This document shows, piece after piece, positions 21,051 through 33,909 of a DNA stretch of 64,000 bases (positions are counted from its first letter, which is position 1; every line of letters begins with the position of its first letter). Origin of the DNA: Hyaloperonospora brassicae (taxonomy: Eukaryota > Oomycota > Peronosporomycetes > Peronosporales > Peronosporaceae); contig CANTFL010001360.1 in NCBI GenBank assembly GCA_947650285.1, forward strand, positions 310,001 to 374,000, written 5' to 3'. The notes under the pieces are model-generated. The model worked only from the letters and a program-made list of their open reading frames with translations, was not told the DNA's origin and searched no databases. The translations under genes were made by a program, and so were the position numbers.

Positions 21051-24000
21051 GATCAATTCATATTCCGAATGTGCATAGCCTTGACATACAAATTTCATAC
21101 TAGCACTCTAATTGCCGCAGAAGGATGAAGACGTGTAGCTACACCCCCTAGAAGCTAAGTTTGTGCCCTAACTAGATAAGATCGGAAATTTGAGATCCTT
21201 CATTCCTACAGAGTTGCTTTTCTTTGCTGCGAAGGAGTTTGATTCATATGCGGTGGCAACACGCGTCTCTTACAATTGACGATGCTCATGATCGCCGCCT
21301 ACGCGTTTTGATCCATGCCTCCATTCATATGTAATGTGCCTCGGCGATGTCTAGCCGACTGCCTGCCGACACTTTCGCCGCCCTTAAGCTTCTGCTTCTT
21401 ACAGTAGGAGCGTACATGCGGCAAAGGCGTCAACAAGGAACCAAATTAGAACGGATAGGTGTCCGTAGCGGCTATTCTATGAGTTCTGAACGAGGCTCAT
21501 TACCGGTGACCAGAATGAATATCGCACATCGTGTTTGCAAAAATTATATGATCAAAACTAAAAAAAGTAGCGCCCTTAGAGTTCTATCAGTTGATGTCGT
21601 ACTAGTGCCAAAAAGCAGCTTCTTTTGCCATTTGTTTATCGCGTATTGAGACGAGATGAATAGTATTTCTAGGTCGCTGAATCCTTTGGCTGATATTAAA
21701 TTAGATAACCAGAAGCTTCTTCAACAGATCTCATCAATTGTATACGTAAGTGGGAGATATAGTCAATTTGATACCAGTTATCTCAATTTGAGTCCTAAAG
21801 ATACATGTATGTACCCAATGATGCAATTTAGGTCGCGAAAGAACTTGGCCTATTTATATACACTGATGACACGATTGACGCATTCAGACTCGCGTCACCT
21901 TAAATGTACCAATTTATTTAAACTTGCATGCTGTTTTGCTTAGAAAACGAGGATGCGAACACAAGGCGGTTTATCGTCTAGCAATGCCGAAAGCATATAT
22001 CGTGATTTTCGATAACAAATTTGCTACAAATTATACATCATCGAAGGATATGCAGAGGTGTATAGCGTACGGAACGTCCTGATTGACACTTATTTGGGCA
22101 GACCCTGCACAATCGATCATTACTCGCAGTCCCTTATATTCTCTCGTGGTTGCTAAATGACAGAAACGTATCAATCCTAATCTCTTCTGATTCTCATATG
22201 TTACGTTTTTAGCTCATCGACGATCCACACCCTGCGCTGCGAAGTATCTTCGCATCAATTTATTCTTTTGTCGGTATGGGCAGTGAGACTAGACCTGGCC
22301 ATCGTAGCCGTTCCAACTTTTCATGTACCTATACAAGAGCTACCTGATGTCAGTCACGAACTACTCCACCACTTAGGTCGTCAAGAGAACTTGTTAAAAG
22401 ACCACATTTTTAGTTGTAAAAATAAAATGCTAGGCACGTACGTAGCAGCCTGACTCGAAACCGCTTAAACACAACAAATCAACCGTTAGTTGTGAGAATG
22501 TAGAAGGTATGGTCATTTATCAATGAAGAATACAAATGCGTTTTGTATTGTGCAATATTACAATTATAGGTGTGCACGTGTTACGGTTTTTCACTCGAGG
22601 GTGTACACTGAATATATTTAACAAGTATATCTCTTAAGCCACTAGTAGAGTGTCCCTTTTTGTGGTATGAATATCAGGCAATTCATGAACTTTTTATGAC
22701 AATTTTGAACTATGTTATTCGACTACGTACTATAATGCTTTAGATTTTTATTTGGCATAGTATAACTAAAGACGAGAAGTCAAGCTGTTTTAGTTCACAT
22801 TATTTGATTCTGTCTATGACGGAGCTTATTCGCTGACTTTTTCCAAGCTTTCAAATAGATATATATTACTGATACACATCCTGTGGTGACATCAACTACA
22901 CCAATGGTACTAATGACTGCCTAATCTAAATCAGATGATATGACGATTTTCAATAGCTAAGAGGGAAAGCCGACGAGAATCATTCGATTTATATCGTGTC
23001 GTAATACCGATAAAAAAGTCTTTTACCCATCAATCGTGCTTTCTTTTACAAATTCCTTGCTGGTGAGTTGAGAATTGCCTCTTCATATGCGACGACGTTT
23101 TTAATATCCCACCACATAGGTCGAGAAATTTTATGGTATTGAAGATCCCGCTCCGAGTAGAGTTCGCAAATTCGAAACCTATCCCAGCAAGTAAAGCCAT
23201 GCGATATACAAAGATATGTTTTATTATTCAATGAGTTATAAAATCAGCTTTTTTTGTACAGTATCATAGAAAAAATTGAGGCAACCGTCGTTTAGAAGGT
23301 AGGTAGGTTGACAACATTATATTTTAAGCTCGGCGTCCTATACAAAAGATATTATGTAGACCTTTGCAGCTTATGCTCGTGCGTCTCACTTGCTGCGGTC
23401 GAGATGGTGGCAATGTTCCCACAAGTTAAAACGATGTTGTCTAAGCGCATTATAGTTCTAATTACCGTTTAAGTAATTCCTATGCCAATGTTCGTGTCTT
23501 TAATTATATCATAGTCGTGCAAAAAGCAGGTAGCTGGGACGAGGCTTAACTTCAAGAAATCATTCCTACCCTTAATGCTATGCAAACACTCATTTCAATA
23601 AAAATGCGTCCTGGGTAGGAGAAGAATATTGACAAATGAATTAAAGCGATATTCACAGCTCCTTTCAAACGGATAACTTAGCGTTCATATCATTACACAA
23701 TTACTAAAACATTTGACCCATGCATTCCGCCCAAATACTCAACACTGTCGTCATCCTCGATAATGATGCATCCATTCTTTACACTTATGATCACCTCTTA
23801 GTATGCATGTTAAACCTTTGAAACATTATACAAGACCAAGATTCTTTATTGTCGTGCGATATTCCTGCTATATACGTAATATTGCCGTGACAGGAAGTCA
23901 AAGGTGTATCTCAAAATTCATAGTAAGGTCGGCGAAGATGTAAGGCTCTTATCATATTTTGTGTTCATCTAGGTTTTAGCAACTATCATGGCACCACAAA

Positions 24001-25800
24001 TTGAGTAAGCTTGACACTGTGTAAAGAAATATGATAACCACCTCCGATATCCCGAGAATTAATTGCTATTGAATACAATTTGGGCGCAGTGACTACGACA
24101 ATCGCAAATGTCCAACATACAGCAAGTGAAGACGAGTATAGACTGCCTGTAAGGAGTTACTTTAGTGCTTTGCACGACCATATTAAACATGTCCAATACT
24201 GATGATAAAAACCATTCGTTTCGCCGTACCAAAGCAAATCGAAAACAAGGCCAACTTTTCGTATCCCGGTTAAGTCCATTAGGTAGATCAATTACGGCCG
24301 TATGGGCAGAATTTTGGTCCTTATGTTTAATATTCATAATATAAACATTTGAGACTCCGAAATTTCACAAGCCCAACCCATAGGTCCCAAAGTACTACAT
24401 TATTTACATCAAGATAATTGGAAGGCCTAACCCATACCAGATTTGGCAAGAAAACAAATTTAAAGCGTATATCATGCTACGCCTATCTTTTTATATTTGA
24501 TGTGCGTGGTTTCATGATAAATCAAAATATGTATTTGTATAATCGTATGAGAACCTAAGTACGAATATAAATTTGTCTTGTCAGTGGCAAACGTAAATCT
24601 TGATATCGAGGCACAAGCTATAAATTTTATCAACAAAGTAACAATGGATTCTGAGTGCGAGGTATATTAATCTTGCCGTGACACGGACAATAGTGATGAT
24701 AATGTCCTTTGTTATCTACAAGGAAAAAGGCTAGAATTAAATTTTTATTTTAGACCTGCCGACTTGCACTATTTATCACGGAGAGCGCGATGTAAAAGGT
24801 GATATATTTGCGATGTCAATTTGCATGAGGAATTGACCTTTATCGCTCGGATGTGCCATAGATATGATCTTGGTATATTTTAGTTTTACTAACACATGTC
24901 TATGGTTTACAAATATATGGTGTAGTTGTTGTACTACAGCATTGCGCATTTTAAAATAGAAATATATGATTGTTACGCATTGAAGCCGTTTTTTCAGTAC
25001 AGAAATTGTTTGATTATTATGTACACTAACAAGTACTCTCTTTGTACTGATACTGTCGTATTGTTTACTCCATAAAATATTCCTGAGCACTGCAAATGCT
25101 TTTGCGAGTTTGCCTCCTCGTTATTCGTAAGGCGCTAAATACCACAACTCTAACGATGATTGCTATAGGTCCACGTGCGCACGTAACGCAAATCTATATT
25201 ACAAAAAAAATAATCCGATTCGAAGATATTATGATTCGGTCAAGTGGCCATCCTGAAATATTGGACGGGTATCAACTTTCCATAAGCTTCCATCAAACCG
25301 CAAAACGGAAAAGTACTAGATTTTCGTGCTCCAATGTGACTTATTCACTATGTGTAATCATTAATACATTGTGTAAGAATTTAGATGGACGAAAAATATA
25401 AATCTTGATTGTATTCGGGATAAGAGGAAGTTATCATTCACAATCCGTCCGCAATTGCAGTAGCTAGTGGGGGGGGAACTTCGAAGTAAGCTTAATCTGA
25501 TTCGCATACTTTTTACTACTTCACATTGATGCGTATTACACTAGCCTTCTGACCACATATTACTCCTCGCAATATTTTCTGTGATAATTAAGATGTACCT
25601 CTTGTTTCTAACCGTGAGATTACCATGTCAACATCATATGCTCGGCCTCGCCATACAAACAATACATAAGCCGGTGTAAACAGATGCATACGGGTAATGA
25701 ATATCATCAAAAATCTCGAAATTTTGTTGAGAAGAGAAGGCGAAATGTTAACGTGTAGCACCAACTAGTGCGCGACGTGCGAGAGAAACCGAAAAATACC
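21051..25800. other. Non-coding AT-rich DNA
   Basis: Nothing here can be supported as a gene. Frames of 60-105 codons (21347-21649, 21656-21943, 25090-24776, 25096-25401) lack domains, convincing starts or splice sites, and have the AT-driven residue bias of random frames. Confidence 0.45.
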
Positions 25801-25925
25801 AAGGCATTTGACATCGATGAAGTTCAAGGCAGAAAACATCGATGAAGTTCAAGGTAGTTGGCATCGAGAAGTGTAAGGCAGTTAATTTACCACACGAGAG
25901 CTTAGGTATTAAGCCTCGTGTCAAA
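25801..25925. repeat. 25-bp tandem repeat followed by a bulged hairpin
   Basis: Three imperfect units with period 25 start at 25801, 25826 and 25851. Each carries AAGG(C/T)A at the start, and units share CATCGATGAAGTTC or a variant of it. A fourth partial unit starts at about 25875. Just after it, ACACGAG-A-GCTTA and TAAGCCTCGTGT (about 25893-25922) form a 12-bp stem with one bulged base. The block is more GC-rich than its surroundings. Confidence 0.7.
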
Positions 25926-28900
25926 TTTGCCGAGAAAAAAATCGAGAAAGACTAAGCGGAGGCTGACGTAGTTGAAACAAGGTACTATCCAAGTGTTTTA
26001 TATTACTCTTGCCATTAGTTCTTAAACTACAATATAACTATCTTTTAACATAATTCAATCTCTGTTGAATGATGGGTACTACCTATATCGAATCAAAGAT
26101 ATGACTATGGTTATCTTTGTATTCGGGTAGGATGCTACATGTACACATTTATTAAGTTTTGTCCTGTTCTCAAACGCATCGGATACATTACCATTTGAAC
26201 CATTATTGACGCCGGATTATCTGGTGTAGACCGTGGATAATCGATTACGATGTGGGGTCCTTTTCCAATACTGATTCCGCACACTATCTCGTCCACCTTT
26301 ATTATGTGGTCTAACATATTAGAATAATTTACATTCCAAGTAATTGATCTCTATAAAAATGATCGTTAGTTGACTTGATTTAAATACCCGCTACCGCCAT
26401 TACTCACACAATTTATGCTTCTGTCACCATTATCGTCATCATCATTTTTCCAGCATTTCATCAATAGCTAATTCCGGACTGCTACCCACGTTATTTTACT
26501 TACTTACCAATGACCGCATTTGACCGAGGTCAGTAGAAATTGGATCGTAGCATTTAAATCGTAATTGAAGTATATGTGACTTCTCGGATTCTAAAATTTC
26601 CATCATCAATCGACCTAGATCATATCATGTTCTGCATTGTTATCCAGCCATATCAAACTTCGTGATATACCATCAGCCTGGGTTCGTTCCTCCACCATCT
26701 TTAATTGCTTCGGACATGGCTAAGAGATATATTATATGTAGTAAAACTGCTTTGATTGACTCAGCCACGAGAGCAAAGTGTTTTAGCAATGCAAGCCTCT
26801 AATTACATTTTGTAAAAACCACAACGACCCACCGCGATGCTGTATGACGATTTTACGGTACGCTGAACACCCCGTTGCTCATGCAATAAGATACATTGCA
26901 CCTAAGTACAACGAATTACGCATCAATTTTCTTCAGGCTTAATTGTAGACACTTAATTGATGATTAGTATGATCTTTCATGGTCAATATGGTCGTAAAAA
27001 TGTTAGCTTCTATACCCCCCTCTATACGTCCATCTATAGTGAGCGAACGGCGAGATTTTAGTAGCACTTGAATAGAAATAGACCCGAGCAACTTTGGGTA
27101 GCACATCCTTTCCTATTAATTATTCGACAAGCATGGTCTTTTGGAGTGACATCGTATATCTTCAAAAGAACGGGTATTCATTGAAATTTCGAACAAATAT
27201 ACTATACAAGTGAGTGATCAGACTGGCGCTATAGCTGCCCAATTACTGTGAGTGGCTAAAGCGTTGAAGTTATGTCTTGAACAGAAATAAATCATACGTG
27301 GTGAAGGCAAAACGTGGCTCCGTTTCTACGTAGCGGGACACGCAAGCTCATACCAAACAAAGGAAGTATTTTATGCACTGAAAAAGTGCATTAAAATGCT
27401 GTCAAGTTTGACTTTACAATAACATGAAGGAGGGAGCTTGACAACCGATGGATACGCTAGTCACACGTAAGAACTAAGCTATAACCATATTCTTTGTGTA
27501 AGCATAAGCGTAAATCTGAAAAAACTTGTGTTGATTACATCTATACACATAAAGACCGACTATCTTCTCACTACTCACAATTCATTCTGTTGAGGTGTGC
27601 ACTGTCGATTTACGGTCAACAAAGCAAACTGTGATTTTCAACGGACAAATGACAAGACAGCGAGGACGCGGCAGGGTGTAAACGGTTCACGTGCAGTTTG
27701 ATAATTCTGTAACTACCTTGAGTGTATATCCTCGATATCATTAAGATCAGGGAAAGATTCAAGGCTGAAGAATAGAACACGACCATTAAGTCCGTAGGAA
27801 GACAAAATCAATACACTTTCCAAGACTAATTCAATACACTTTCAATTTCCCTTCGACATGACACACTGTGTCCATCTTTATATCCGAAATTGTACTATTT
27901 TATGTACAGTTTAAAACTACTAAGTTTCTGGTGTTGACATAATCATTTAAAATGAAATGTAAGATGCACCAAGCTAGTATAAACATCGTCATATGGAAGT
28001 GTCAATTTAATTCAATGGCATCTTTCAATTACAGCGTAAAAGATAGAGCGAAGTATTGCTGTTTTAGAGTTGTGTTTTATACAAATTAAGCTCGAAATCA
28101 ACCGTTTTCCACATTCAAAGACACTTCTAACGTATGTGAAATAGGACCGGTACAGAAGACGTGCTCCTAAGATATGATTGATCGAGTTGAATGTACCATA
28201 GCTTCACGATACTTTTTCGAATCATTCTCTTTACTGTATCATTGTCTTTGACATTTAGTTGCAGCTTTAAAACTTTGTTTACACTTTCGTTTGTCATTGC
28301 TAACGGAATATCCATTACGTTTCTTTTGTTACTACGATACTTCATTTCACTTTTTATTATGTAAAATATGTAGAAGTTAAAATAGCATCTCAAATAAAGG
28401 GCGGACGATACCAAATATAGATTGTTTTCATATTAGATGTAAAAAAACTCTCATTAACATGTTGATGCTATACATTAAAATTGCTTTATACATTAGCACA
28501 CTGTGTGAGTGGTTTATTATGCGCACGCCTACATTGTAGGATCTTAGCTTTTGGTGGTTGAGCCACTATTATCAGCGCGTTGATATTTTTTTGAGAAAAT
28601 AGAGAAAACCGGTTAACCTTGTTCGAGTATTTTGAATTATGTAAAAGACGAAGAAGTTTTTAATAATAAATCGTAAAATACAGTACGCTTTCAAATGTAA
28701 AGAAAAGATTAAATGAAATCATAAAATATCGGGGTAAAAACAGTAGTGAGGACAGACTTCCGCGTGTTAGTAAGTCTCATCGTGAAATTCAAACCACATA
28801 TTGTAAAACGAAGAAGTTGGTCAAGGGTCTTATCTAGCCTTCAATCAAGATAGTCGAAGAAACTTTCCATCCGGTATGGGCATGTGAAATCGTGGGATTT

Positions 28901-30588
28901 GACACAGACAGATAGATATCACCCTTCTAAAACCTTTAGCTACATTTCACAAAAGCATTTTGCTAATCCGTGTCAAATTTATCAGCTCCGCTTGTGTCCG
29001 TTGCGGGTGATCACTAAACAAGATTAAAACAATGTTGGCCTGAATGAATCGTTGCATCCATGATCGATTTTACTGCGATGCAGTACTTTTATATCAGCCG
29101 GCACGATCGATTCGGTTGGCAAGCATAAGAAAAGTGATGATATCTACATATTTTATTGAAATTTTTCTCACCATGACAGATTTACAGGTGCGATCTTAAA
29201 CGCAGTTATAAGCGTGCTTTTTGGTTGTTACAAATATTGCAAGATGTAGAAGATTTACGTCACTCTGAATCAAAACATATCAAATTCGACGTATAATGCT
29301 TGTCGTAAAGCAGTATATTTTCTACTTAAAAGTTGCTGAAGATCAACTAGGTTCTTACCCTTCGTATTTCTTTGTATGACGTATGGCGGTCTACATAGCG
29401 ATATATATATCGAAAATAGAAGTGGTAGTTTCAGAAATGAGAAGACTTGCGGTGCAAAAGCCAGTGCCGATGATATACGATATTACAACTGAAGCTCATG
29501 CAAGAATCCGCACCAATGTTCGTACAGTTCCTTATTTCATTCAGTGCTGGCGATCGAAATAATGTTGCATACGCTTATGAAAATCACAACATATGTTAAT
29601 ACGCCAATACATCAGAATTGTCGTATGTCAGCTTATATATTCTCTTCTTTGCTGGTAGCCAAGAATATATGATGTATTTTGGTTGCTAGCACAGTACCGG
29701 TCTCACTGTGATAGCAAACGAGTAACAGCATGTAATATGAGTGTATACAATATTTACACGATATTGTAGTCCAAGCACTGTAGGGTGTATGTCTGTTGAT
29801 ATTGCGGCGCGCTTGGACAGGGGCTCGCCCTACTACCTTAATATGCCTGATTATGTGTCTTGTCTTTTTGTCAAATGAATGGACCGGGCAAGTGATGATG
29901 CGTGCCTGTGTTAGTATGAGGATGGCAAATATGCTTATATTTATCGGTCTGTAGATGAAATATAAGGCCAAGTCAGACCGAATCAAATATTTTGTGGTGA
30001 TATTCTGTGTCATTTAAACACAGAATAGCACTTGCTGACGCAGTGCGAAAAACATGCCACACCGTCGGCAACTGTTTATATGCTTAATTGGGTTCTGATT
30101 ACCTTTAATCATGCGTGACTCATGATTATTGATGCGCCCATTGAGTTACGGTTTCGACCAAAGGACTGTATCTCATGCGTTCACAGACAATGCGCCTCAA
30201 CTCAAAGTTTAGACAGAACTCTATCTATATAGCTCATGACAAGATACCTGTAGTTTTGCAAATAACCACTATATCTTTACTAACTGAGTGTAAGATATTT
30301 GATCGACTCTCAAATAAAGGACGAACTAGTAGAACTGTTGGGGTAGCTGTCGCATTGGATTGAGGTCAAGCCAATAACTCGCATAACGTCACATACCGCT
30401 CTTCAGGTATCAATACACAAAAAGGACATGCGTGTGTCGAATCAAGCCAGTCTACTTTCGTATTCTGGTACATACTGGAGCTGATAGATACACAAATAAG
30501 AAATTCGATTCTCTACTGCATTTACAAACGAAACTAAGAATTGCTTAACAGAGTTTTGCCGATATTAACGTTCTCTTCTATATGAATT
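25926..30588. other. Non-coding AT-rich DNA
   Basis: I see no gene, RNA gene or mobile-element protein. The longest frame (30013-29633, minus, 126 codons) has no recognisable motif and lies in uniformly AT-rich sequence. Confidence 0.45.
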
Positions 30589-31026
30589 TGTAACGTGGCA
30601 CTGGTTACTCCGTACTGGAACGCCAGTACGGAGTTAACTCTCACTATAATAGTGAAGGTCATTGCCCTGCTAGGTATACACACTATACAGAGAAACGGTA
30701 AACAACTAAGGCAAGTCTCTAGTTGTAGAAAAAGTAAAACTCTTATTCAACGATAATCAAGTCCAATATCTCATATTCTCTGTTTGACCCAACTTAATTT
30801 TATTTATATACCTAAACGTATGATGACGTCCAGTCACTCCCCATTGCGCGCGTCTAGCAGCGATTAGTGGGTTGATATAAACACAATATCAACCAATGAG
30901 TAGACCTTATGGTTATCTCAACAATATCTCTATTATTAGCGATATTGTTCAAATAATATCATAGCAATATATCCTTCATTACCATTATCACGATGGTAAT
31001 TTCATGTAATGGGCTACCCCGTTACA
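30589..31026 (+). repeat. Hairpin-rich LTR-like repeat, copy B (438 bp), with perfect GAATT target duplication
   Basis: It starts TGTAACGTGG and ends CCCGTTACA. GAATT precedes it (30584-30588) and follows it (31027-31031). The core CCCATTGCGCGCGTCTAGC lies at 30840-30858. Hairpins in order: ACTCCGTACTGG-AACG-CCAGTACGGAGT (30607-30634), TCACTA-TAA-TAGTGA (30641-30655), GTATA/TATAC (30674-30688), CAACTA/TAGTTG (30703-30725), GGTTGATAT/ATATCAACC (30870-30894), AACAATATC/GATATTGTT (30920-30949), ATTACCAT/ATGGTAAT (30978-31000) and the terminal TGTAATGGG-CTAC-CCCGTTACA (31005-31026). No coding capacity. With TG...CA ends and no internal element it is best called a solo LTR. Confidence 0.85.
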
Positions 31027-31031
31027 GAATT

Positions 31032-32152
31032 GACATCATATTGAAGTCTCTGTCTGTGACGTACCGACAAAATAGAGGAAAAAGAGGCGCGTCCCACGTT
31101 TTATGGGTCAACCCAACTAAACTTCATAACCAGGGCACAAACTAGTCTTTTTGCTGAATCATAACATGTGCGTATTTGTTTGTGTAAAATTAGTCTGCGC
31201 GTAAGCACGTTTATCTTTCTACAAGACTGTCGTTTTCCAACGTGAATATACCTAATTATCTGATTAGTACGCTAACGGGATGTCTTAGGTCGACACATGT
31301 ACGAGTGATATGGCGGGAAGTATTGTATTACCTGAGCTTCTATGATAGCATAGCGTCTGAATCTCAAGCTGAAGCTACGGAAAATAGCACTTCGCGATTC
31401 TTCAGCATACACGGTCATATGCACACAAGCATCAGACCTGACCAACTTCTAAACATCAGCGATTATGCTGCGTATGTATTTACAAACAAAAAATCGGCGT
31501 CCGAAGTGGGCTAGCTTGTAGCAAGTGAACAATCTTAGCGGCTCTACTCGATGCGGTACAAAGAATGAAGGGACGTCCTTTTTCTGACCAGGAAGGTGTA
31601 CTCACGATTGCATGGCTACTGCCTGTGAGGCAAAAAACGATGTGACTTAGATTGTAGCGGCTATACTTTGTTCGATAGCTGCAATCATAAGTACCGTGTG
31701 ATACTGCATATATGAACGGTCGATTCAGTCAACGCTGCATTACATCAGTACGCCCGATGCGATAATGTCACGATAAGCCGGTGGTCGTCGAATGTAAACC
31801 GTCAAGCAAACTAGGCTGGACGGTGACAAGCTGTCCATATGCTGTTCGTCCCTTCAATCGACGACGTAGTGGCTGCATGAAGTTTTTAACGCTGGGGTGA
31901 TGGCTTTTTATTATTACGAATGACTCTATATCTTCATCAACGGTTCATGAAAAAGCATCTGACTACGAAAAGTTGCCTATGTAACTACCGCTCTACACGC
32001 GTAGAGAAGCCGATACATTTGCGGTGTAAATACGTAGAAAGGATGCGATGGGTAGGTGTAGCAAAGTGTTGAGTCGTATATAAGGCAATGGATACGTGCA
32101 CATATGGCTCGGCGTTACCACCCAGCAAGCATTCCGCAGACTGTCGTCTTCT
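31032..32152. other. Intergenic region 3' of the transporter gene
   Basis: This is moderately GC-rich DNA between a solo LTR-like repeat and the stop of the transporter gene. The plus-strand frame at 31242-31514 (90 codons) is the only sizeable one; it matches nothing I know. Confidence 0.4.
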
Positions 32153-33844
32153 TCAGCACCCTCCAACTATTTTCAGACATCTGGTACCGTCAAAAATACC
32201 GAGCAAGTTGATCACTAGTGACCAGGCCAATGCAAACGTACAGTAAGCAATGGTCATTGCAGCAAACATCTTGTTGCGTTGGCCACTGCGTTTCAGTGCT
32301 TGAGCCTGCTTCTTTTGTCTCGGTAGGAGAACAAGGAACAGCAGTGAGATCACCTTGCACGCGTATGCAATAAGCACAACAATCGTGACGTCTCGGCGAG
32401 TGACTTCAGAGTCGTTCAGGATATCTTGATTGTTAACGGCAAACGTTTCATCGATAGCCTTGGTGAGCGTCGACGAAAATGGATTGCTTAGGTTACCGAC
32501 CGTCGTCAAAAGTCCGTAGATGGCAGCTTCATTGCCCTTGTCAGCTAGTTCAACGACAACGAAGCTTGAAACAATGAAGTTTATGCTTGACGGTATAGTT
32601 TCCACAATCGGCAGACCGAGCCAGAACCACTGGTTGCGCACGACATTCCACGTTGTGAGCATCACACACACTGCATCAAGTGCGACCACGCACAAAGTGG
32701 TGATGACAATAACAACCCGCCAGTCCCAGTTTAGTCCGTAGCGACCCATGGACGTTAGTGTACAAGCTGTTACACCTGAAGCAATAACCTGCGAGACCGA
32801 GATGTTGAAACTCGATGCACGGGCCCAATACATCGTAACTGGGTCGGATGCTACGTAGGTAATGCCACCGAGTACACCAGAAAAGAAATTGTACGCGATG
32901 ACTTGGTACACTGCTCGGCTCTGCATTGTACCCCACAGATCACCCATGTATTTGCGCAGCTCCGGACATCCCACCCGTTCCTCGGAGACGAAAGACCAAG
33001 TCAATGGAAGCACCGGTACGCAGCACAACGCCAGTACGAGCGAACACACAGGAAAGCTGATACCGAAAGCGAAGTCTCCTCCATAGGGTGGCGAACTGAG
33101 TCCAAAGCCCACGAGTAGGCTACCAAAGATGTTGAAAATGGATCTCACTGTGTATATTGCGGTCTGAGTTCGACCTCGTGTTGCGATAGGCTCGCGCTGG
33201 GCGTACTCGACAACGACACCATCCGCTGCCACATCTGCGACTACATAGCCGAGTGTTGCCAGCATCATCAGTACGACGTAGTTTCCTCCTGAAGCAGGGG
33301 CGTGATGATTGATTGCCGATGCTTCCTCCTCTGTGTACTCATTGGGCTTCAATTCTCGCCACGAAGCCTCTGGGAAGTAGGGTTTCTCCAATGGAAGTGT
33401 TGCCATGGTGGCGAGGCAGAGCGAGCAAAGCACCCAGCCAATGACCATGTATGGCCGACGACGAAAGCCACATATGGGAAAACAGTCTGAAAGAATCCCA
33501 ATGAATACTTTGAGCGACCACGGGATACCAAGCAATGCTCGAGCTGACGTCGTCGCTTGACCTTCCATGTTCAGATAGTAGCTTAAGAATGGCGTAATTG
33601 CGGCTGGAAGCGCTCCCATCATGAGCCCGACTGCAGCATACTGTGCTAGTAGGCCAAGTGATTGTATCGATAGGAGATTTGGGGGGGCTCCCATTCGTAA
33701 AGCTCCTCCATTCTGACGCTCCTCTTGGTGAAAGGTATCAGCCGAGCATACCAGATCTTGGTAGGCATCTCCATGCGAAAATTTGGTAGAGCTGAGGCAG
33801 GAACCTCGATCCGACGCCCCAACCTGTTGGAGTTGTCCAAGCAT
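32153..33844 (-). CDS. BT1-family folate/biopterin transporter, single exon
   Basis: A 563-residue polytopic membrane protein of the folate-biopterin transporter (BT1) family, a branch of the major facilitator superfamily expanded in oomycetes, plants and kinetoplastids. It likely moves pterins, folates or related small solutes across a cell membrane; the substrate cannot be told from sequence. After a hydrophilic N-terminus (1-55) come about 12 membrane segments. The motif GFRRRPYMVIGW (126-137) and the VADVAADG stretch (203-210), followed by an R-G-R-T-Q motif, are family hallmarks. A central loop around 290-310 and a basic C-terminal loop (KKQAQALKRSGQR) are cytosol-like. Length fits the family. 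The ATG at 33844 is chosen because it lies about 31 bases after a core promoter. The ATG at codon 51 is the alternative. No introns, stops or missing parts are seen. Confidence 0.93.
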   Translation of the reverse strand: MLGQLQQVGASDRGSCLSSTKFSHGDAYQDLVCSADTFHQEERQNGGALRMGAPPNLLSIQSLGLLAQYAAVGLMMGALPAAITPFLSYYLNMEGQATTSARALLGIPWSLKVFIGILSDCFPICGFRRRPYMVIGWVLCSLCLATMATLPLEKPYFPEASWRELKPNEYTEEEASAINHHAPASGGNYVVLMMLATLGYVVADVAADGVVVEYAQREPIATRGRTQTAIYTVRSIFNIFGSLLVGFGLSSPPYGGDFAFGISFPVCSLVLALCCVPVLPLTWSFVSEERVGCPELRKYMGDLWGTMQSRAVYQVIAYNFFSGVLGGITYVASDPVTMYWARASSFNISVSQVIASGVTACTLTSMGRYGLNWDWRVVIVITTLCVVALDAVCVMLTTWNVVRNQWFWLGLPIVETIPSSINFIVSSFVVVELADKGNEAAIYGLLTTVGNLSNPFSSTLTKAIDETFAVNNQDILNDSEVTRRDVTIVVLIAYACKVISLLFLVLLPRQKKQAQALKRSGQRNKMFAAMTIAYCTFALAWSLVINLLGIFDGTRCLKIVGGC

Positions 33845-33874
33845 CGTCTACCGTATGGGCGTCCAGACTCGAGT

Positions 33875-33892
33875 GGCAAACTTATGAAATGA
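33875..33892 (-). promoter_or_regulatory. Oomycete-type initiator plus flanking element
   Basis: The minus strand reads TCATTTCATAAGTTTGCC. The first half fits the oomycete initiator (TCA-T-T-Y-Y) and the AAGTTTGC half resembles the flanking promoter region (consensus roughly CAWTTTNC). It sits 31 bases upstream of the transporter ATG, the short leader distance usual for oomycete genes. Assigned by motif only. Confidence 0.5.
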
Positions 33893-33909
33893 CAGAGCGG
33901 TATTTTCAT

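Noticed and set aside
29633..30013. 126-codon minus-strand open frame
   Set aside because: No recognisable motif; lies in uniformly AT-rich non-coding sequence.
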